DNA of 64,000 nt from Arthrobacter subterraneus (GTDB taxonomy: Bacteria; Actinomycetota; Actinomycetes; Actinomycetales; Micrococcaceae): assembly GCF_900099735.1 (NCBI RefSeq), contig NZ_FNDT01000003.1, positions 1 through 64,000 on the forward strand. The letters run 5' to 3'. Within the stretch, counting starts at the first letter, position 1; every line of letters starts with the position of its first letter. The notes beneath the pieces are model-generated. The model did no database searches. It was not told the origin of the DNA and was given only the letters and a program-made list of their open reading frames with translations. The position numbers were made by a program, and so were the translations under genes. Below, piece after piece: positions 62,102-64,000 of the stretch.

Positions 62102-63061
62102 ATGAATACTCGGTCCTGCCTGCTCACCGTAGGTGTCTCAGCACTTCTCGCGACGGGCCCGGTCCTTGCTGCCGTGCCCGCATCGGCCGCCCCGGGTTCT
62201 CCCCAGTGCGTGTCGGCACAGGCAGCGCTCACCGCGCAGATCGGCGTCGCGTCAGTCGACATCGCACTGGCGAACCAGCTCCGAGAGGCTCTTGCCTCCT
62301 TCGAATCCATCGGTGCCCAGCTTGAACCCCTGTACCTGGAGGCAGACCTCGCGGTCGCCGACGAGCTGGCTGCCCTGGACGCTGCGGATATCGCTGCCTA
62401 CGACGCTTCCGTGGCGGCCGGCGCGGCAGCAGCAATTCTCAGAACTTCTATCGACGCCGAAACTTCCGCCGAAGCTGATCTCGCGGCAGCTGAACAAGCA
62501 GTACTCGAGGTGCCTGAAGGAGACGCTGCCGCCCTGGCAGAGGCCGAGCGACTGCGCGACGAGGCACAGGCACGGCTGACCATCGCGACCGCAGCCCGGG
62601 AACAGGCGGACGTAGACGCAACGGCGGCGCAGGAAACATCCCTTGCCGCCGACGCCGCCTTCACCGAGGCAAACGAGGCGTTCCTCGCAGCGGCCGACGC
62701 CGCCTACGCGTCGCCGGCCATCCTTGCCCTTGAGGCCCAGTTCGATGACGCCGCCGCCTCATTCGACGACGCTTTCATCCGTCTAGGCCTCACGGAGGGA
62801 ACCGACCCGCAGCAGCTCCTCGACCTCGCCGATGCGGCGGCAGTCGCCTGCGCCGCTCCTGCGGCAGGCTACGAGCCGGTGATCCGGGCTGCTCCCCAGC
62901 AGCGCGGCATGAACATCCAAACCGCAGCGTACGACGCCGGCACTACCGTTTCCGCTGACCTCGCCCTGCTGGCGGGGCTGGCAGGGTTCGGTGCGGCAGC
63001 AACTGTCGGCGCCGGCGTCGTTGTCCGCCGCCTGGAAGCCCGACGGGTCCGCGGCAACTGA
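62102..63061 (+). CDS. Ala-rich secreted or surface-anchored protein
   Basis: A 319-residue protein with a signal peptide (1-30, LLTVGVSALLATGPVLAAVPASAA), a long Ala/Glu/Asp-rich helical region (40-240) likely forming a coiled coil, two Cys (CVSAQ near 36 and ADAAAVACAAP near 257) and a C-terminal transmembrane segment (LALLAGLAGFGAAATVGAGVVV) with an Arg-rich end, so it stays in the membrane facing out. There is no LPxTG motif. The function is unknown. Divergent from rsmD. Confidence 0.75.
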   Translation: MNTRSCLLTVGVSALLATGPVLAAVPASAAPGSPQCVSAQAALTAQIGVASVDIALANQLREALASFESIGAQLEPLYLEADLAVADELAALDAADIAAYDASVAAGAAAAILRTSIDAETSAEADLAAAEQAVLEVPEGDAAALAEAERLRDEAQARLTIATAAREQADVDATAAQETSLAADAAFTEANEAFLAAADAAYASPAILALEAQFDDAAASFDDAFIRLGLTEGTDPQQLLDLADAAAVACAAPAAGYEPVIRAAPQQRGMNIQTAAYDAGTTVSADLALLAGLAGFGAAATVGAGVVVRRLEARRVRGN

Positions 63062-63151
63062 CACTGCCGGACCGCTGCCGAAGCGGATGCCGGGCGTCCG
63101 AGGGATGCTGCCCCCCCGAACGACCGACGTAGCGCGGGACAGTAGTGGCGC

Positions 63152-63179
63152 GCGGAGCCGGCTCATCCACCGGCTCCGC
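63152..63179. terminator. Hairpin between the surface protein and the PRC-barrel gene
   Basis: GCGGAGCCGG (63152-63161) and CCGGCTCCGC (63170-63179) pair perfectly around an 8-base loop between convergent genes. Confidence 0.75.
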
Positions 63180-63187
63180 TCCCCCTC

Positions 63188-64000
63188 TTAGAGTCCGCGA
63201 CGGGTATCGCCCGCTTCATCGGTCTCGACCTCTTCCCGGCGCACATCCTCGCTGACGGTCTGCTCGTCCGTGACGGTTTCCTTGTCCAGGCGGACACGCT
63301 CCACGGGCACGGCTTCTTTCTCCACCACGGGCCGTTCCTCGTGCAGAGTCACCTCGTGCTCCTCCTCGCTGATGGCCGGGCCGCCCATCGCTTCGCCCCG
63401 GTTGGCATCAGTGATCGGCTCACGCTCGACCCGCACCTCTTCGCGCTGGACGGGCACGGTCTGTGTCACGTTTTCGGTGACCACGTACTTGCGCAGGCGC
63501 GCGCGTCCGGTTTCCCGGCTCTCGGTACCGACGCGCAACTGCTCCTCGGATCGGGTCATTGCGTCATCGGTGGTGGGTCCGGAAGTGTCGTGCCCCACGC
63601 TCCTGTCACTGTCATCGGCGTCGTACGGATCCCGCTCCCCCACGTCAGCGATGCCGGGGCGCACGTCCCCCGTATCGTCAGAGCCGGTGGTGGTGCCGGA
63701 GTACGTGCCATGGGCGGCAGCGTCGTTTCCGCCGCCGGGCCGGCTCAGGGCGTAGTGGCGGTAGAGTTCCTCTTCCTCCGCCTCACTCAGATTCTGGTCC
63801 GGATCCACCTTGGGTGCGTCCTTGACCTGATCCTTCGTGTAGCTGATGCGTACATCGTCACCGTCCATCGAGGCACCCTGGAGCGGGGCGAACGATTCGG
63901 ATGTGCCGAAAAGGCCTGTCCGTACGGTCACCCAGCTGGGCTCGCCCGTGTGGTCATCCACATACACCTGGCCGGCGGACCCGATCTTGTTCCCGTCCTG
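63188..64000 (-). CDS. PRC-barrel and DUF2382 stress protein (partial, 5' end beyond window)
   Basis: The frame is open to base 64000, so only the C-terminal 270 residues are seen. Residues from the edge (GNKIGSAGQVYVDDHTGEPSWVTV) form a PRC barrel; the middle is acidic and Gly/Asp-rich; the end has DUF2382 repeats (EEQLRVGTESRETGRARLRKYVVTENVTQTVPVQREEVRV in blocks), as in actinobacterial proteins induced by stress. The role is unproven. The stop is TAG at 63188-63190. Confidence 0.85.
   Translation of the reverse strand, partial: QDGNKIGSAGQVYVDDHTGEPSWVTVRTGLFGTSESFAPLQGASMDGDDVRISYTKDQVKDAPKVDPDQNLSEAEEEELYRHYALSRPGGGNDAAAHGTYSGTTTGSDDTGDVRPGIADVGERDPYDADDSDRSVGHDTSGPTTDDAMTRSEEQLRVGTESRETGRARLRKYVVTENVTQTVPVQREEVRVEREPITDANRGEAMGGPAISEEEHEVTLHEERPVVEKEAVPVERVRLDKETVTDEQTVSEDVRREEVETDEAGDTRRGL

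Overview
The window is 64 kb of a high-GC actinobacterial chromosome. Gene content and order point to the Micrococcaceae (Arthrobacter-like): a PucR-type FasR regulator heads fabD-fabH-acpP-fabF, the ffh/rpsP/khpA/rimM/trmD/rplS/lepB/rnhB/yraN/comM/dprA/xerC block is intact, oleB and oleC are fused, and GTG/TTG starts, 4-bp GTGA/ATGA overlaps and probable leaderless starts are common. Most of it is core chromosome. Accessory DNA is concentrated at 55.8-59.8 kb.

Layout. 1-0.8 kb: 3' end of aceE. 0.96-5.9 kb: fasR and the type II fatty-acid synthase operon, with a shared palindrome upstream of fasR and of fabD. 6.0-20.5 kb (minus strand): DUF3145 gene, then (in reverse) ffh, two inserted accessory enzymes, rpsP-khpA, rimM-trmD, rplS, two signal peptidases, rnhB-DUF2469, yraN-comM-dprA, a cysteine-free Ogt homologue, and xerC. 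20.6-28.2 kb: zwf, a secreted PQQ-type sugar dehydrogenase, amtB-glnK with a GlnR-like box, ftsY, and an MFS exporter. 28.2-40.4 kb: smc, the long-chain olefin genes oleA-oleBC-oleD, a LysM/NlpC-P60 hydrolase behind a c-di-AMP (ydaO-type) riboswitch, a YtxH-like gene, mutM-rnc-rpmF-yceD. 41.1-44.1 kb: a molybdate operon (HTH-Mop regulator, modA, modB, modC). 44.2-47.4 kb: coaD, an aminotransferase/spermidine-synthase-like pair, a DUF1540 protein.

47.5-55.4 kb: a tightly overlapping six-gene operon with three glycosyltransferases, a fused ABC exporter and two APH-fold kinases. It looks like a pathway that builds, phosphorylates and exports a glycoconjugate, and I do not recognise it as a described one. 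55.5-59.8 kb: a small membrane gene, an IS3 element and an IS30 element side by side, then a FitAB/VapBC-type toxin-antitoxin pair. Related GCATGCA palindromes lie in inverted orientation exactly 13 bp outside each outer IS boundary. 59.9-64 kb: UDP-glucose 6-dehydrogenase, rsmD, an Ala-rich surface protein and a partial PRC-barrel/DUF2382 protein.

Functional links. FASII makes the acyl chains. OleA-BC-D condenses activated acyl chains head-to-head into olefins, and coaD supports CoA/ACP cofactor supply. FtsY and Ffh, the signal peptidases and ribosomal proteins S16, L19 and L32 form an export/translation block. Regulatory inferences (FasR palindromes, GlnR box, c-di-AMP riboswitch, the hairpin covering the yraN ribosome-binding site) rest on sequence patterns read by eye. 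No database search was run.
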